This document shows positions 1 through 6,913 of a stretch of DNA of 7,168 bases, piece by piece. Under the pieces are notes generated by a model. It worked only from the letters and a program-made list of their open reading frames with translations. It was not told where the DNA came from and did no database searches. The DNA is taken from assembly GCA_036803025.1 (NCBI GenBank), contig DAIRVC010000139.1, positions 1 through 7,168 on the forward strand, read 5' to 3'. The stretch's first letter is position 1. The number at the start of each line of letters is the position of its first letter. Position numbers and translations under genes: made by a program. The stretch comes from DAIRVC01 sp036803025 (GTDB taxonomy: Bacteria; Chloroflexota; Anaerolineae; Anaerolineales; E44-bin32).

Positions 1-647
1 CGCACGGCGGCGCGCACCAGGCGCTCGCTGCCCTGGCGCGAGATCGGCTTGATGCCGTAGGCCGCCGTTTCCGGAAAGCGGATCTTTTGGTGCTCGTCCG
101 GCAGCGCCTCTTTCAACCACGCTCCGAAGCGTCGATTCGCTTCGCTGCCCAGCTCGAACTCGACCCCGGTGTAGATGTCCTCGGTGTTCTCGCGAAAGAT
201 GACCATGTCGACATCTTCAGGGCGCCGCACCGGGGAAGGCACGCCGTTGAAGTAGCGCACCGGACGGACGCAGGCGTACAGATCCAGCGCCTGGCGCAAG
301 GCGACGTTCAGCGAGCGGAAGCCCTCGCCCACCGGGGTCGTCAGCGGTCCCTTGATCCCGATGCGCAGCTCGCGAAAGGCCTCGACCGTCGGATCCGGCA
401 GCCAGTTTCCGGTCTGGGCGAAGGCCTTCTCGCCGGCCAGGATCTCGGTCCAGATGATGCGCCGCCGGCCGCCGTAGGCTTTCTCCACCGCCGCATCCAG
501 GACGCGCACCGAGGCGCGCCAGATGTCGGGCCCCGTCCCGTCACCCTCCACAAACGGAATCAGCGGGCGATCCGGGACGCGCAGCGCTCCGGAAACGAAA
601 GTGATCCGCTCCCCTTCCGGGGGCAGGTTGGCCAGGTCGATCGGCAT
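1..647 (-). CDS. icd: Isocitrate dehydrogenase (NADP type), N-terminal part, cut by the left edge
   Basis: It catalyses oxidative decarboxylation of isocitrate to 2-oxoglutarate in the cytoplasmic TCA cycle. The 215 visible residues closely follow the E. coli Icd pattern. They include PFVEGDGTGPDI (31-42), VDAAVEKAY-like DAAVEKAYGG (51-60), IKGPLTTPVG (98-107), RSLNVALRQ (111-119), VRPVRYF (127-133), FRENTEDIYTG (151-161), IRFPE (189-193) and GIKP (198-201). Ser112, Asn114, Arg118, Arg128, Arg152 and Tyr159 match the isocitrate-binding set (E. coli Ser113, Asn115, Arg119, Arg129, Arg153, Tyr160). The ATG at 647-645 follows a clear ribosome site (AGGAG, about 6 bases upstream), and the protein starts as the family does. 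The second catalytic lysine, the metal-binding aspartates and the cofactor-specificity residues lie outside the window. NADP use is therefore inferred from similarity to the E. coli type. The gene is separated from galE by 187 bases with its own -10 box. Isopropylmalate dehydrogenase is a distant alternative, but the SLNVALRQ and FRENTEDIY segments argue for Icd. Confidence 0.96.
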   Translation of the reverse strand, partial: MPIDLANLPPEGERITFVSGALRVPDRPLIPFVEGDGTGPDIWRASVRVLDAAVEKAYGGRRRIIWTEILAGEKAFAQTGNWLPDPTVEAFRELRIGIKGPLTTPVGEGFRSLNVALRQALDLYACVRPVRYFNGVPSPVRRPEDVDMVIFRENTEDIYTGVEFELGSEANRRFGAWLKEALPDEHQKIRFPETAAYGIKPISRQGSERLVRAAV

Positions 648-696
648 ACATTCTCCTGAAGACCGCTTGCGGGGAAATGCCCCTCACCGGGGAGGG

Positions 697-702
697 ATTA
701 TA
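697..702 (-). promoter_or_regulatory. Putative -10 box (TATAAT) of icd
   Basis: The minus strand reads a perfect TATAAT here, about 50 bases before the icd start, in otherwise GC-rich sequence. This would give a leader of roughly 40-45 bases. I see no good -35 at 16-18 bases; the nearest resemblance (AGGACA, 728-723) is 20 bases away. The rest of the 187-base gap between galE and icd (648-834) holds no ORF I can support. It also has no hairpin followed by a T-run that would serve as an intrinsic terminator for galE. Confidence 0.5.
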
Positions 703-834
703 GCACGCCGCCCTCCCAGGCATGTCCTGCTGGGGCCCACACTCGACTCGCGCGGCCCGCTCGTACGCCACGCAGCTGAAGCATCTCCTCGCTCCAGTCG
801 TGCGCGGCTCAGAGTGACCTCTCAGTGTAGGACG

Positions 835-1812
835 TCAGCCGGCGTAGCCGCGCGGATGCGTGCGGTGCCACTCCCACGCGCTGGCGATGATCTCATCCAG
901 GTCCGGACACGCCGGTACCCATCCCAGCTCGCGGCGGATCCTCTCCGCTGAGGCTACCAGGCGCGGCGCGTCTCCCGCACGGCGGGGCGAGTCGACCGCC
1001 GGGATGGCGTGACCGGTGATGCGCCGCGCGCTCTCGATCACCTGGCGCACGCTGTAGCCGGCGCCGTTGCCCAGGTTGTAGATCAACTGCTCCTGTTCGC
1101 CCAGGCCTTCCAGCGCCAGCAGGTGCGCCGAGATCAGATCCCCGACGTGGATGTAGTCGCGGATGCAGGTGCCGTCGGGGGTCGGGTAGTCGCTCCCATA
1201 GATCTGTGCGTGCGGGCGCTGCCCGAGGACCACCTGAAGCACCAGCGGGATCAAATGACTTTCGGGATTGTGCGCCTCACCCCGCCCCGGCTCCGCGCCG
1301 GCGGCGTTGAAATAGCGCAGGGCCGCATAACGCAGGCCGTGCACCTTCCGGTACCACTCCAGCATCTCTTCGACCATGCGCTTGGTCTGACCGTAGACGT
1401 TCGCCGGGCCGATAGCCGAGTCCTCGGACAGCGGCTCGTCGCTGGAAGCGTACACCGCTGCGCTGGAGGAGAACACGAAGCGCCGGACGCCCGCCCGCAG
1501 GACGGCCTCGACCAGCCCGGTCGAGAGCGATACGTTGTTGTGGAAATACCTGCCCGGCTCACGCATGCTTTCCCCGGCTTCGATGAAACCGGCGAAGTGC
1601 ATGACGGCGTCGTAGCTCTCGGCTGCCAGCGCCGCATCGAGCGCGGCCCGGTCGGCCAGGTCGGCCTTCACGAAACGCGCCCCCGCCGGGATTGCCGCCT
1701 GGTGGCCCTTGACGAGCGAATCGAACACCGTGACCTGGTGGCCGGCTTGCAGGAGCCGTTGGGCGGCGGCCGATCCCAGGTAGCCGGCGCCTCCCGTGAT
1801 GAAGATGTTCAC
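835..1812 (-). CDS. galE: UDP-glucose 4-epimerase (GalE)
   Basis: It interconverts UDP-glucose and UDP-galactose with tightly bound NAD, in the cytoplasm (Leloir pathway and supply of UDP-galactose for polysaccharides). The 325-residue extended short-chain dehydrogenase fold is complete. It has the NAD-binding TGGAGYLGS (6-14), the acidic D31 that ends the second beta strand, MHFAGFIEAGESM (71-83), the SSSAAVYA segment with catalytic Ser (115-122), and the YGQTK catalytic pair Tyr140/Lys144. It also has RYFNAAGAEP (166-175), NPESHLIPL (182-190), DGTCIRDYIHV (213-223), YNLGNGAGYSV (245-255) and the C-terminal RELGW (294-298). The family length is about 325-340. The start is GTG at 1812-1810, chosen because MNIFITGGAGY is the typical family beginning and a strong ribosome site precedes it. 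The gene lies 46 bases downstream of the helicase gene on the same strand, so it could be read through from it. Other UDP-sugar epimerases of the same fold are possible, but the overall pattern is canonical GalE. Confidence 0.95.
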   Translation of the reverse strand: MNIFITGGAGYLGSAAAQRLLQAGHQVTVFDSLVKGHQAAIPAGARFVKADLADRAALDAALAAESYDAVMHFAGFIEAGESMREPGRYFHNNVSLSTGLVEAVLRAGVRRFVFSSSAAVYASSDEPLSEDSAIGPANVYGQTKRMVEEMLEWYRKVHGLRYAALRYFNAAGAEPGRGEAHNPESHLIPLVLQVVLGQRPHAQIYGSDYPTPDGTCIRDYIHVGDLISAHLLALEGLGEQEQLIYNLGNGAGYSVRQVIESARRITGHAIPAVDSPRRAGDAPRLVASAERIRRELGWVPACPDLDEIIASAWEWHRTHPRGYAG

Positions 1813-1820
1813 CCGCCTGG

Positions 1821-1829
1821 CCTCCTCTC
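1821..1829 (-). promoter_or_regulatory. Strong ribosome binding site of galE
   Basis: The minus strand reads GAGAGGAGG, ending 8 bases before the GTG at 1812. It is the best Shine-Dalgarno match in the window and fixes the non-ATG start of galE. Confidence 0.8.
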
Positions 1830-1858
1830 TGCACGCGGCCCGCGCCGTTCAGCCACCG

Positions 1859-4021
1859 TCATCCCCCCAGTACCTGGAGCCGGGCCAGCGAGGCCACCAG
1901 GTGCTTGGTCTCACCGCTCTCAAACACGATGGTGATCTCTTCGTCTTCGTGGTCGAGACGCGTCTCCAGGATGACCCCCTCACCGAAGCGCGGGTGCAGG
2001 ACGCGCATCCCGGCGCGATAGCGTGGCTCGACCGGCGCCGCCCCCCGGGGCTCCCAGCGCGTCTGGCGATCGAAGATGGCCTGTTCCGGCGTCTGCGGCC
2101 CCGATCGCTCTCCGACGAGAACGTCGGCCGGGATATCGCTGAGGAAGCGCGACGGCTCGGTCACGTTGGAGCTCCCGAACTGGGCGCGCCGGAAAGTGCG
2201 CAGCAGATACAGGCGGTCCTTGGCGCGGGTGATGCCCACGTAGAACAGGCGGCGCTCTTCGGCCATCGCCTCCCGATCGGGGAAGGAACGCTGGTGCGGG
2301 AACGTCCCGTCGTCCAGGCCGACGATGAAGACCACCGGGAACTCGAGCCCCTTGGCGGCGTGCAGCGTCAGCAGCGTCGGGGCGTTCAGATTCTCGGTCA
2401 GGGTGTCCTGATCGGAGACCAGCGCCACCTGTTCCAGGAATCCGGGCAGCCCGGCCTCCTCGAACTCCTGTGCCACGCCGCGCAACTCGAGCACGTTCTC
2501 CCAGCGCTCGGCGCCCTCCTCCGTCCCGTCATCGATGTAGGCGCGGTAGCGGGTGTCTTCGATGAGCCGGTCCATCAGCGAGGCGACCGGAAGACGTTCA
2601 CGCGCCGCGATCCAGCCGGCCAACTGCCGGCCGAACGCGGCCAGCGCGGCGGAGGCCCGCCCGCTGAGCCCTCCGATGGAAGCCGACTCGCTTCCGGCGG
2701 CCAGGTTCATCACCAGGCCCGCGCCGCTCACCCCTGCCTGAGCGGCACCGGCCAACAGAGTCTCGACGGTCTTCTCTCCCAATCCCCGCGGCGGCGTGTT
2801 GAGCACGCGCAGCAGGCTGACCTCATCCGCCGGATTGTGGATCAGCCGCAGGTAAGCGATCAGGTCCTTGACCTCGCGCCGGCCGTAGAAGCGCTGGGCA
2901 CCGACCAGGCGGTAGGGCAGCCCGGCTTTGAGGAAGGCCTCTTCCAGCGCCCGCGACTGCGCGTTCGTCCGATACATCACCGCGCACTCACCCGGCTGCG
3001 CCTCGCCCGCCAGCGTCAGCCCGGCGATCGTCTCGACCACGAACTGCGCCTCGTCGGCCTCGTCGTAGGCTTCGTGCAAGCTGATCAGTTGACCCTGGCC
3101 GCGCTCGGTGAACAGCTGCTTGCGATGCCGTCCGGTCTGGCGATCGATGACCGCCATGGCTGCGTCCAGGATGGTCTGCGTGGAGCGGTAGTTCTGCTCG
3201 AGCAAGATCACCTGCGCCTGGGGGTAGTCCTTTTGGAACCTCAGGACGTTGCGATAGTCGGCCCCGCGCCAGCGGTAGATCGATTGATCGGGGTCCCCGA
3301 CGACAAACAGGTCGGGGTTCTCGCCCGCCAGCAGTCGCAGGATCTCGTACTGCGCCGTGTTCGTGTCCTGGAATTCGTCCACCAGGATGTGTCGGAAGCG
3401 GCGCCGGTACTTCTGGCGCAGGTCATCTAGACGAAGCAGGCGGACGGTTTCAAGCAACAGGTCGTCGAAATCCAGCGCCCGGTTGGCCTGCAACATCTGC
3501 TGGTATCGCTCATAGACCCGGCGGGTGATCTCGGCGAAGTAGTCCGCCGGTGCGAGGTCGCCCGGGCCGAGCAGCTCGTTCTTGGCGCTGGAGATGGCCG
3601 CCAGCACTTTCCCGGGCTGCACCTGCTTGGGATCCAGGTTGAGGGCCTTGATCGCCTGCCGCGCCAGAGACAACTGGTCGGCTTCATCGAAGATGACGAA
3701 CTCGCGGCTCAGGCCGATGTGCTCGGCTTCGCGGCGCAGCAGGCGCGCACACAGGGCGTGAAAGGTGCCCAGGCTGAGGCCGGCCGGCCTCCCGCCCAGC
3801 AGCCCCTCCAGCCGCGCGGCCATTTCGCGCGCGGCCTTGTTGGTGAACGTGACCGCCATCACCTGCGCGGGGTCGACCCCGCGCTGTTGGAGCGTGTAGC
3901 CCAGGCGATGCGTCAGGACGCGCGTCTTGCCCGAGCCCGGCCCGGCCAGGACGAGCACCGGCCCCGGGGGTGCGGTGACCGCCTGACGCTGCTGGGGATT
4001 GAGGCCGCCGAGGAGGTCCAT
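1859..4021 (-). CDS. pcrA: PcrA/UvrD-family ATP-dependent 3'-5' DNA helicase
   Basis: This is a superfamily 1A helicase that unwinds DNA during nucleotide excision and mismatch repair, replication-fork rescue and removal of recombinase filaments. All motifs are present in the 720 residues. They are the Q motif LNPQQRQAV (7-15), Walker A AGPGSGKTR (26-34), motif Ia VTFTNKAAREM (57-67), TFHALCARLL (86-95), DFDDLL (184-189), motif II VDEFQDTN (214-221) and motif III GDPDQSIYRWRGAD (242-255). Motif IV is EQNYRST (275-281), motif V is TLHAAKGLEFPVVFIVG (552-568) and motif VI is EERRLFYVGITRAKDRLYL (588-606). The tail (about 665-718, with AGMRVLHPRFGEGVI) is the Tudor-like domain that in PcrA/UvrD proteins contacts RNA polymerase. 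Length is normal and no catalytic residue is missing. The ATG at 4021 gives the usual MDLL-GLNPQQ beginning, but its ribosome site is weak (only a G-run about 14 bases upstream). It sits 50 bases after the DUF711 gene and 46 before galE. UvrD or Rep are the alternatives; the Tudor-like tail disfavours Rep. Confidence 0.96.
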   Translation of the reverse strand: MDLLGGLNPQQRQAVTAPPGPVLVLAGPGSGKTRVLTHRLGYTLQQRGVDPAQVMAVTFTNKAAREMAARLEGLLGGRPAGLSLGTFHALCARLLRREAEHIGLSREFVIFDEADQLSLARQAIKALNLDPKQVQPGKVLAAISSAKNELLGPGDLAPADYFAEITRRVYERYQQMLQANRALDFDDLLLETVRLLRLDDLRQKYRRRFRHILVDEFQDTNTAQYEILRLLAGENPDLFVVGDPDQSIYRWRGADYRNVLRFQKDYPQAQVILLEQNYRSTQTILDAAMAVIDRQTGRHRKQLFTERGQGQLISLHEAYDEADEAQFVVETIAGLTLAGEAQPGECAVMYRTNAQSRALEEAFLKAGLPYRLVGAQRFYGRREVKDLIAYLRLIHNPADEVSLLRVLNTPPRGLGEKTVETLLAGAAQAGVSGAGLVMNLAAGSESASIGGLSGRASAALAAFGRQLAGWIAARERLPVASLMDRLIEDTRYRAYIDDGTEEGAERWENVLELRGVAQEFEEAGLPGFLEQVALVSDQDTLTENLNAPTLLTLHAAKGLEFPVVFIVGLDDGTFPHQRSFPDREAMAEERRLFYVGITRAKDRLYLLRTFRRAQFGSSNVTEPSRFLSDIPADVLVGERSGPQTPEQAIFDRQTRWEPRGAAPVEPRYRAGMRVLHPRFGEGVILETRLDHEDEEITIVFESGETKHLVASLARLQVLGG

Positions 4022-4071
4022 GGGGTACCGGTCAGCCCCCCGCCAGGTCGAAGCTCACGGGGAGCGTCTCC

Positions 4072-5292
4072 CTACGTCCGGTGCGGGCCGATGGTGACTG
4101 CGCCCGGTCCGGCCATCAATCCGGTCAGCGGCTGCGCCGGCAACGCCATCACGCGGCTGGGCGCGAAGTAGGCGAACTCGAACGTCACCTCGTCACCGGC
4201 CGCCTTGCCGGGGATGGGCATCAGGCGCGCCGTTAGCGGTTTGTTCAATCGCAGCGAAAGTGCGCCCAGATCCAGCAGGATCGCCGTCAGCGCCTCAACG
4301 CGGCTGTCACCGGGCAGCGGCACGGTGTCCAATCCGGTCCCACAGACGGCCGAACACAGCAGCAAGTCCTTGACCGTCAAGGTCCCTTCGGCGGCCCGCG
4401 CCGCCAGGCGATCGTCCTCCAACGGCGGCAGCAGCAACCCGCAGAAGCCGGTACGGGTGAACTGCGCCTGATCCAGGCAATCGGTCAGGAAGGCCGCCGC
4501 GGCCAGCGTGCCGGACAGCCCGGCGGCCGGCACGCCGCAGGCTTCCAGCGCCGCGCCCAGCGAGCGCGCCGGGTCCGGAAAAGGAGCCAGCGAGAAGTCG
4601 ATGCCCAGGAACTGCATCTCACCTGCGGCCGCAGCCCGCTGGACGACGCGCGTCAGGGTAGCCGCATGCGCCTCGATCATGCTCACCAACCGCCGCCGGG
4701 CGGTGGTCAGGGACGGGACGTCGCGCAGCGCGTCGACGGCCAGCTCGGCGGCCTCCGTCGCGACGGCCAGACCGGGCGGCCCACCGCGGTGATAGGCGGC
4801 CGGAAAGAACGGCGCGCCGGGCGGCACGTTCGCCAGCGCCGCGAAGCGCAGGTTGGTGAATCCATCCGGCGTGATGTGCGCCGTCCGCTGAATGGTCTCG
4901 GCACAAGCGGCTGCGGCCGTCAGCGACAGACCGCCCTCCGGATCGGCGAACATCCCGGAGGCGAAAACGGTCTCGGTCGCCGCCAGCACATCGGGGATGG
5001 CGGCGTAGCCGTCCGGCTCTTCGGGCAGCGCCGGCCCGATGGCGGTGTAATCGATGCCATGGACGAAAGACTCGGCCTCCAGTCGGCGCGCCAGGTCGGG
5101 TCGCTCGGCCGGCGGCACCGGACGGGACATCTCCTGCGGCGGCGGTGTCGCCAGCCGCAGAGTCTGCACGGTGTAGCCGGCCTCGCCCAGTGCCTGGCGG
5201 GCGTTCGCCAGGCAGGCCGCCGCGGCCGCCAGGCGCTTGGGATCCAGCGGCCAGCCCGGATCGAGGAAGCCGGTCAGTGCGCGGATATTCAC
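4072..5292 (-). CDS. DUF711 (UPF0210-like) family protein
   Basis: This is a 406-residue soluble protein of the DUF711 family. Its biochemical function is not established; the fold is related to the glycyl-radical (pyruvate formate-lyase-like) barrel, so an enzyme is plausible. Recognisable family blocks are the N-terminal MNIRALTGF, GFTNLRFAALANVPPG with APFFPAAYH following (144-168), FLGIDFSLAPFPD (228-240), and a block with two cysteines, LLCSAVCGTGLDTVPLPGDS (311-330). The last is LNKPLTARLMPIPGK (349-363). No signal peptide or membrane segment is evident. The start is GTG at 5292-5290, overlapping the stop of the RNA methyltransferase gene in a GTGA, with GGAG 6 bases upstream (5302-5299). 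The stop is TAG at 4074-4072. It is almost certainly co-translated with the methyltransferase gene and followed after 50 bases by the helicase gene. Family assignment is from remembered conserved blocks; I cannot name a substrate. Confidence 0.85.
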   Translation of the reverse strand: MNIRALTGFLDPGWPLDPKRLAAAAACLANARQALGEAGYTVQTLRLATPPPQEMSRPVPPAERPDLARRLEAESFVHGIDYTAIGPALPEEPDGYAAIPDVLAATETVFASGMFADPEGGLSLTAAAACAETIQRTAHITPDGFTNLRFAALANVPPGAPFFPAAYHRGGPPGLAVATEAAELAVDALRDVPSLTTARRRLVSMIEAHAATLTRVVQRAAAAGEMQFLGIDFSLAPFPDPARSLGAALEACGVPAAGLSGTLAAAAFLTDCLDQAQFTRTGFCGLLLPPLEDDRLAARAAEGTLTVKDLLLCSAVCGTGLDTVPLPGDSRVEALTAILLDLGALSLRLNKPLTARLMPIPGKAAGDEVTFEFAYFAPSRVMALPAQPLTGLMAGPGAVTIGPHRT

Positions 5293-6062
5293 CGTCGGCT
5301 CCGCTGGCGGGCGATTTCGAACAGGATCACCGCCGCGGCAGCCGCCGCATTCAGGGACTCGCTGCCCCCCGGCATCGGGATGTGTACGGCCCGACCGCCC
5401 AGGGCCCGCGTGCCGGCCTGCGCCCCGCGCGCCTCCCCGCCGATCACTAGGGCCGTCGGCCCGCGCCAGTCGACCTGATCGTAAGCCGTGCCCTGCCCCG
5501 CCTCGGCGATCCAGACCTGCGTTCCAGCCAGGCGTTCAGCCAGGGCGCCGTCATCGACGGCCAGGATCGGCAGCCGCAGATGGGCGCCCATGGCCGCACG
5601 CACGACCTTGGGATTGTAGGCATCGACCGTACCCTGCGTCAGGAACGCCGCCTGGGCGCCGGCCGCCGCGGCGGTGCGCAGCAGCGTTCCCAGATTGCCT
5701 GGATCGGCGATGCCGTCGGCCACCAGCGCCAGCGTCAGCGGATCGGGTAACGGCAGCGGTTCGATCGGCAGGACCACCAGGAGTCCGGGAGGCGCCTCGG
5801 TGTTCGAGCAAGCCGCCATCACCGGCGCCGACACGACCTCGGCCTCCGCCCCCAGCCGGCACAGATTGTTGACCACGCCCCGTCCACGGGCATCGAGCTC
5901 TTCGGTATGCAGCACCAACCGGACCGGGCGCCCGGCGGCGACGACCTCGCGCGCCAGACGCAAGCCTTCGACGATGAACAGGCCCTGCTCCTCCCGGGCG
6001 CGCCGCTTGGCCTGAAGAGAGCGGATCCATTTCACGCGCGGATTGGCAGTGGAGGTGATCAT
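5289..6062 (-). CDS. SpoU/TrmH-family RNA 2'-O-methyltransferase
   Basis: It probably transfers a methyl group from S-adenosylmethionine to a ribose 2'-OH in rRNA or tRNA. The N-terminal part (1-100) resembles the SpoU substrate-binding domain: ITSTANPRVK (2-11), then a basic stretch, then GLFIVEGLRL (27-36). The C-terminal trefoil-knot (SPOUT) domain carries the three classical motifs. Motif 1 is VADGIADPGNLGTLLRTA (114-131), with the conserved Asn123 and Arg129; motif 2 is ALVIGGEARG (204-213); motif 3 is IPMPGGSESLNAAAAAAV (228-245). Length (257) is normal for this class, which includes RlmB and the TsnR/AvirB type. The exact RNA target cannot be read from the sequence. The ATG at 6062-6060 overlaps the macrodomain stop (ATGA), with only a weak ribosome site, which points to translational coupling. 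The 3' end overlaps the DUF711 GTG start in the same manner. Confidence 0.93.
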   Translation of the reverse strand: MITSTANPRVKWIRSLQAKRRAREEQGLFIVEGLRLAREVVAAGRPVRLVLHTEELDARGRGVVNNLCRLGAEAEVVSAPVMAACSNTEAPPGLLVVLPIEPLPLPDPLTLALVADGIADPGNLGTLLRTAAAAGAQAAFLTQGTVDAYNPKVVRAAMGAHLRLPILAVDDGALAERLAGTQVWIAEAGQGTAYDQVDWRGPTALVIGGEARGAQAGTRALGGRAVHIPMPGGSESLNAAAAAAVILFEIARQRSRR

Positions 6063-6637
6063 TCGCTTGAGGCTGTCGGCCAGCGGCGCTCGAACTCCTC
6101 GGCGAAAACCGAGACCGAGGCCTGGTCGATGAGCGTGATGCGGATCTCCCCGATGGACCTCACCGGGTGAGTGGAGGCGAACTCCAGGATGGCATCCAGG
6201 ATGAGGCGCGCCCCGCGCGCTTTGGGGAAACCGAAGATGCCGGTGGAGATGGCCGGCAGGGCGACGCTGCGCAGTCCCTTTTCCTCGGCAAGCCGCAACG
6301 CCGCCAGGACCGCCTGCCTGAGTTTGGCGTCTTCATCCCCCTCGCCCCACACGGGTCCGACGGCGTGGATCACGTAGCGGCACGGCAAGCGGCCGGCGCC
6401 GGTGATGGCCGGACGCTCGTGCGAAGCCAGCCCATTCGCCCGCACCCAGTCGTCGCTCTCGGATTGGATGGCCTCGCCGCCGCGGCGGGCGATCGCCCCG
6501 GCCACGCCGCCGCCATGGGCGAGCTGGGCGTTGGCGGCGTTGACGATGGCGTCGACGCGTTCCTCCGTCAGGTCGCCGTGGACCAGTCGTAGGATCAAGC
6601 CGGCTGATGGTCGCTGTTCGACGATCACTGGCGACAT
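6059..6637 (-). CDS. Macrodomain protein (ADP-ribose binding or hydrolysing, Af1521-like)
   Basis: This is a single macrodomain of 192 residues. Such proteins bind ADP-ribose, and many hydrolyse mono-ADP-ribosyl groups, O-acetyl-ADP-ribose or ADP-ribose 1''-phosphate. Visible signatures are HGDLTEERVDAIVNAANAQL (20-39), which includes the GDxT and NAAN motifs, and HGGGVAGAIARRGG (41-54), the phosphate-binding and catalytic loop. CRYVIHAVGPVW (86-97) follows, then ALPAISTGIFGFP (126-138), the second diphosphate loop. A longer frame opens at 6718, but I chose the ATG at 6637. The domain begins only about 15 residues after it, and an extended -10 box (6671-6663) lies inside the longer version, which would leave the upstream codons untranscribed. 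The residues upstream of 6637 also look non-conserved. An AAGG about 10 bases upstream is a weak ribosome site. It is the first gene of the minus-strand cluster and overlaps the RNA methyltransferase gene by 4 bases. Whether it is a hydrolase or only a reader cannot be decided from sequence. Confidence 0.92.
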   Translation of the reverse strand: MSPVIVEQRPSAGLILRLVHGDLTEERVDAIVNAANAQLAHGGGVAGAIARRGGEAIQSESDDWVRANGLASHERPAITGAGRLPCRYVIHAVGPVWGEGDEDAKLRQAVLAALRLAEEKGLRSVALPAISTGIFGFPKARGARLILDAILEFASTHPVRSIGEIRITLIDQASVSVFAEEFERRWPTASSE

Positions 6638-6662
6638 GGTTGCGGTGCCTTGGACGCGCGGC

Positions 6663-6671
6663 ATTGTAGCA
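6663..6671 (-). promoter_or_regulatory. Putative extended -10 promoter (TGCTACAAT) of the macrodomain gene cluster
   Basis: The minus strand reads TGC followed by TACAAT, an extended -10 element that can work without a strong -35. None is apparent at 16-18 bases. Predicted transcription would begin near 6656, giving a leader of about 20 bases before the ATG at 6637. This supports the shorter macrodomain reading frame and would drive the downstream coupled genes. Confidence 0.55.
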
Positions 6672-6757
6672 TCAAAATCCGGGGCCCGAAGTTCACAGAA
6701 CACGCGTGCCGGCCGCATCGCTTGGGGTAGGAGGTGTGAGGACCGCCAGAAATTGGT

Positions 6758-6801
6758 CTCCCCCTCCGGAAGCGGGCCAAGTAATAGTACGGAAGGGGGA
6801 G
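6758..6801. repeat. Imperfect inverted repeat in the divergent intergenic region
   Basis: The arms are CTCCCCCTCCG (6758-6768) and CGGAAGGGGGAG (6790-6801). They are complementary over 11 pairs with a single unpaired base, and are separated by 21 bases. The right arm ends 10 bases before the putative kinase -10, so it overlaps where a -35 would be. It could be an operator, or a hairpin in a long transcript. There is no T-run after it on either strand, which speaks against an intrinsic terminator. Confidence 0.5.
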
Positions 6802-6810
6802 GTTGTCGCG

Positions 6811-6816
6811 TATACT
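6811..6816 (+). promoter_or_regulatory. Putative -10 box (TATACT) of the Ser/Thr kinase gene
   Basis: TATACT differs from the consensus at one position and stands out in GC-rich sequence. No good -35 is seen; the expected place (about 6788-6793) reads TACGGA and is part of the inverted repeat. Transcription would begin near 6823, leaving a leader of about 90 bases. The leader has a small possible hairpin, CCTGTC (6824-6829) with GACAGG (6845-6850). Confidence 0.45.
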
Positions 6817-6902
6817 AGAAGGGCCTGTCAGGGAGGGCGATCGGGACAGGTTGGCCTGCGTTCGGCGGTTTGCGACCGATCGTCCGGGTCGAGCAGTTCT
6901 GC

Positions 6903-6906
6903 AGGA
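6903..6906 (+). promoter_or_regulatory. Ribosome binding site of the kinase gene
   Basis: AGGA lies 7 bases before the GTG at 6914 and favours that codon over the in-frame TTG at 6851. A nearby out-of-frame ATG at 6906 meets a stop after six codons. Confidence 0.55.
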
Positions 6907-6913
6907 TGGCTGT

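Noticed and set aside
87..659. 190-codon plus-strand frame opposite icd
   Set aside because: The minus strand encodes a clear isocitrate dehydrogenase over the same bases; this frame shows no family features.
806..824. Possible hairpin after galE (CTCAGAGTGACCTCTCAG region)
   Set aside because: The complementary core is only about 4 pairs (AGAG/CTCT) with no T-run, too weak for a terminator.
1009..1935. 308-codon plus-strand open frame opposite galE
   Set aside because: It is antisense to an unmistakable GalE with all motifs intact, has no recognisable motif of its own and is a composition artefact.
1796..3430. 544-codon plus-strand open frame opposite the helicase gene
   Set aside because: It lies entirely antisense to PcrA apart from its first bases and is low-complexity in Arg, Gly, Gln and Leu. 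It shows no recognisable domain, and long antisense frames are expected in GC-rich coding DNA.
4666..5872. Plus-strand frames of 270 and 211 codons opposite the DUF711 and RNA methyltransferase genes
   Set aside because: They are Arg- and Pro-rich shadow translations of GC-rich genes with good motifs on the minus strand.
6758..6801. Inverted repeat as an intrinsic terminator
   Set aside because: No T-run follows on either strand, and its place between two divergent genes gives no transcript that needs ending there.
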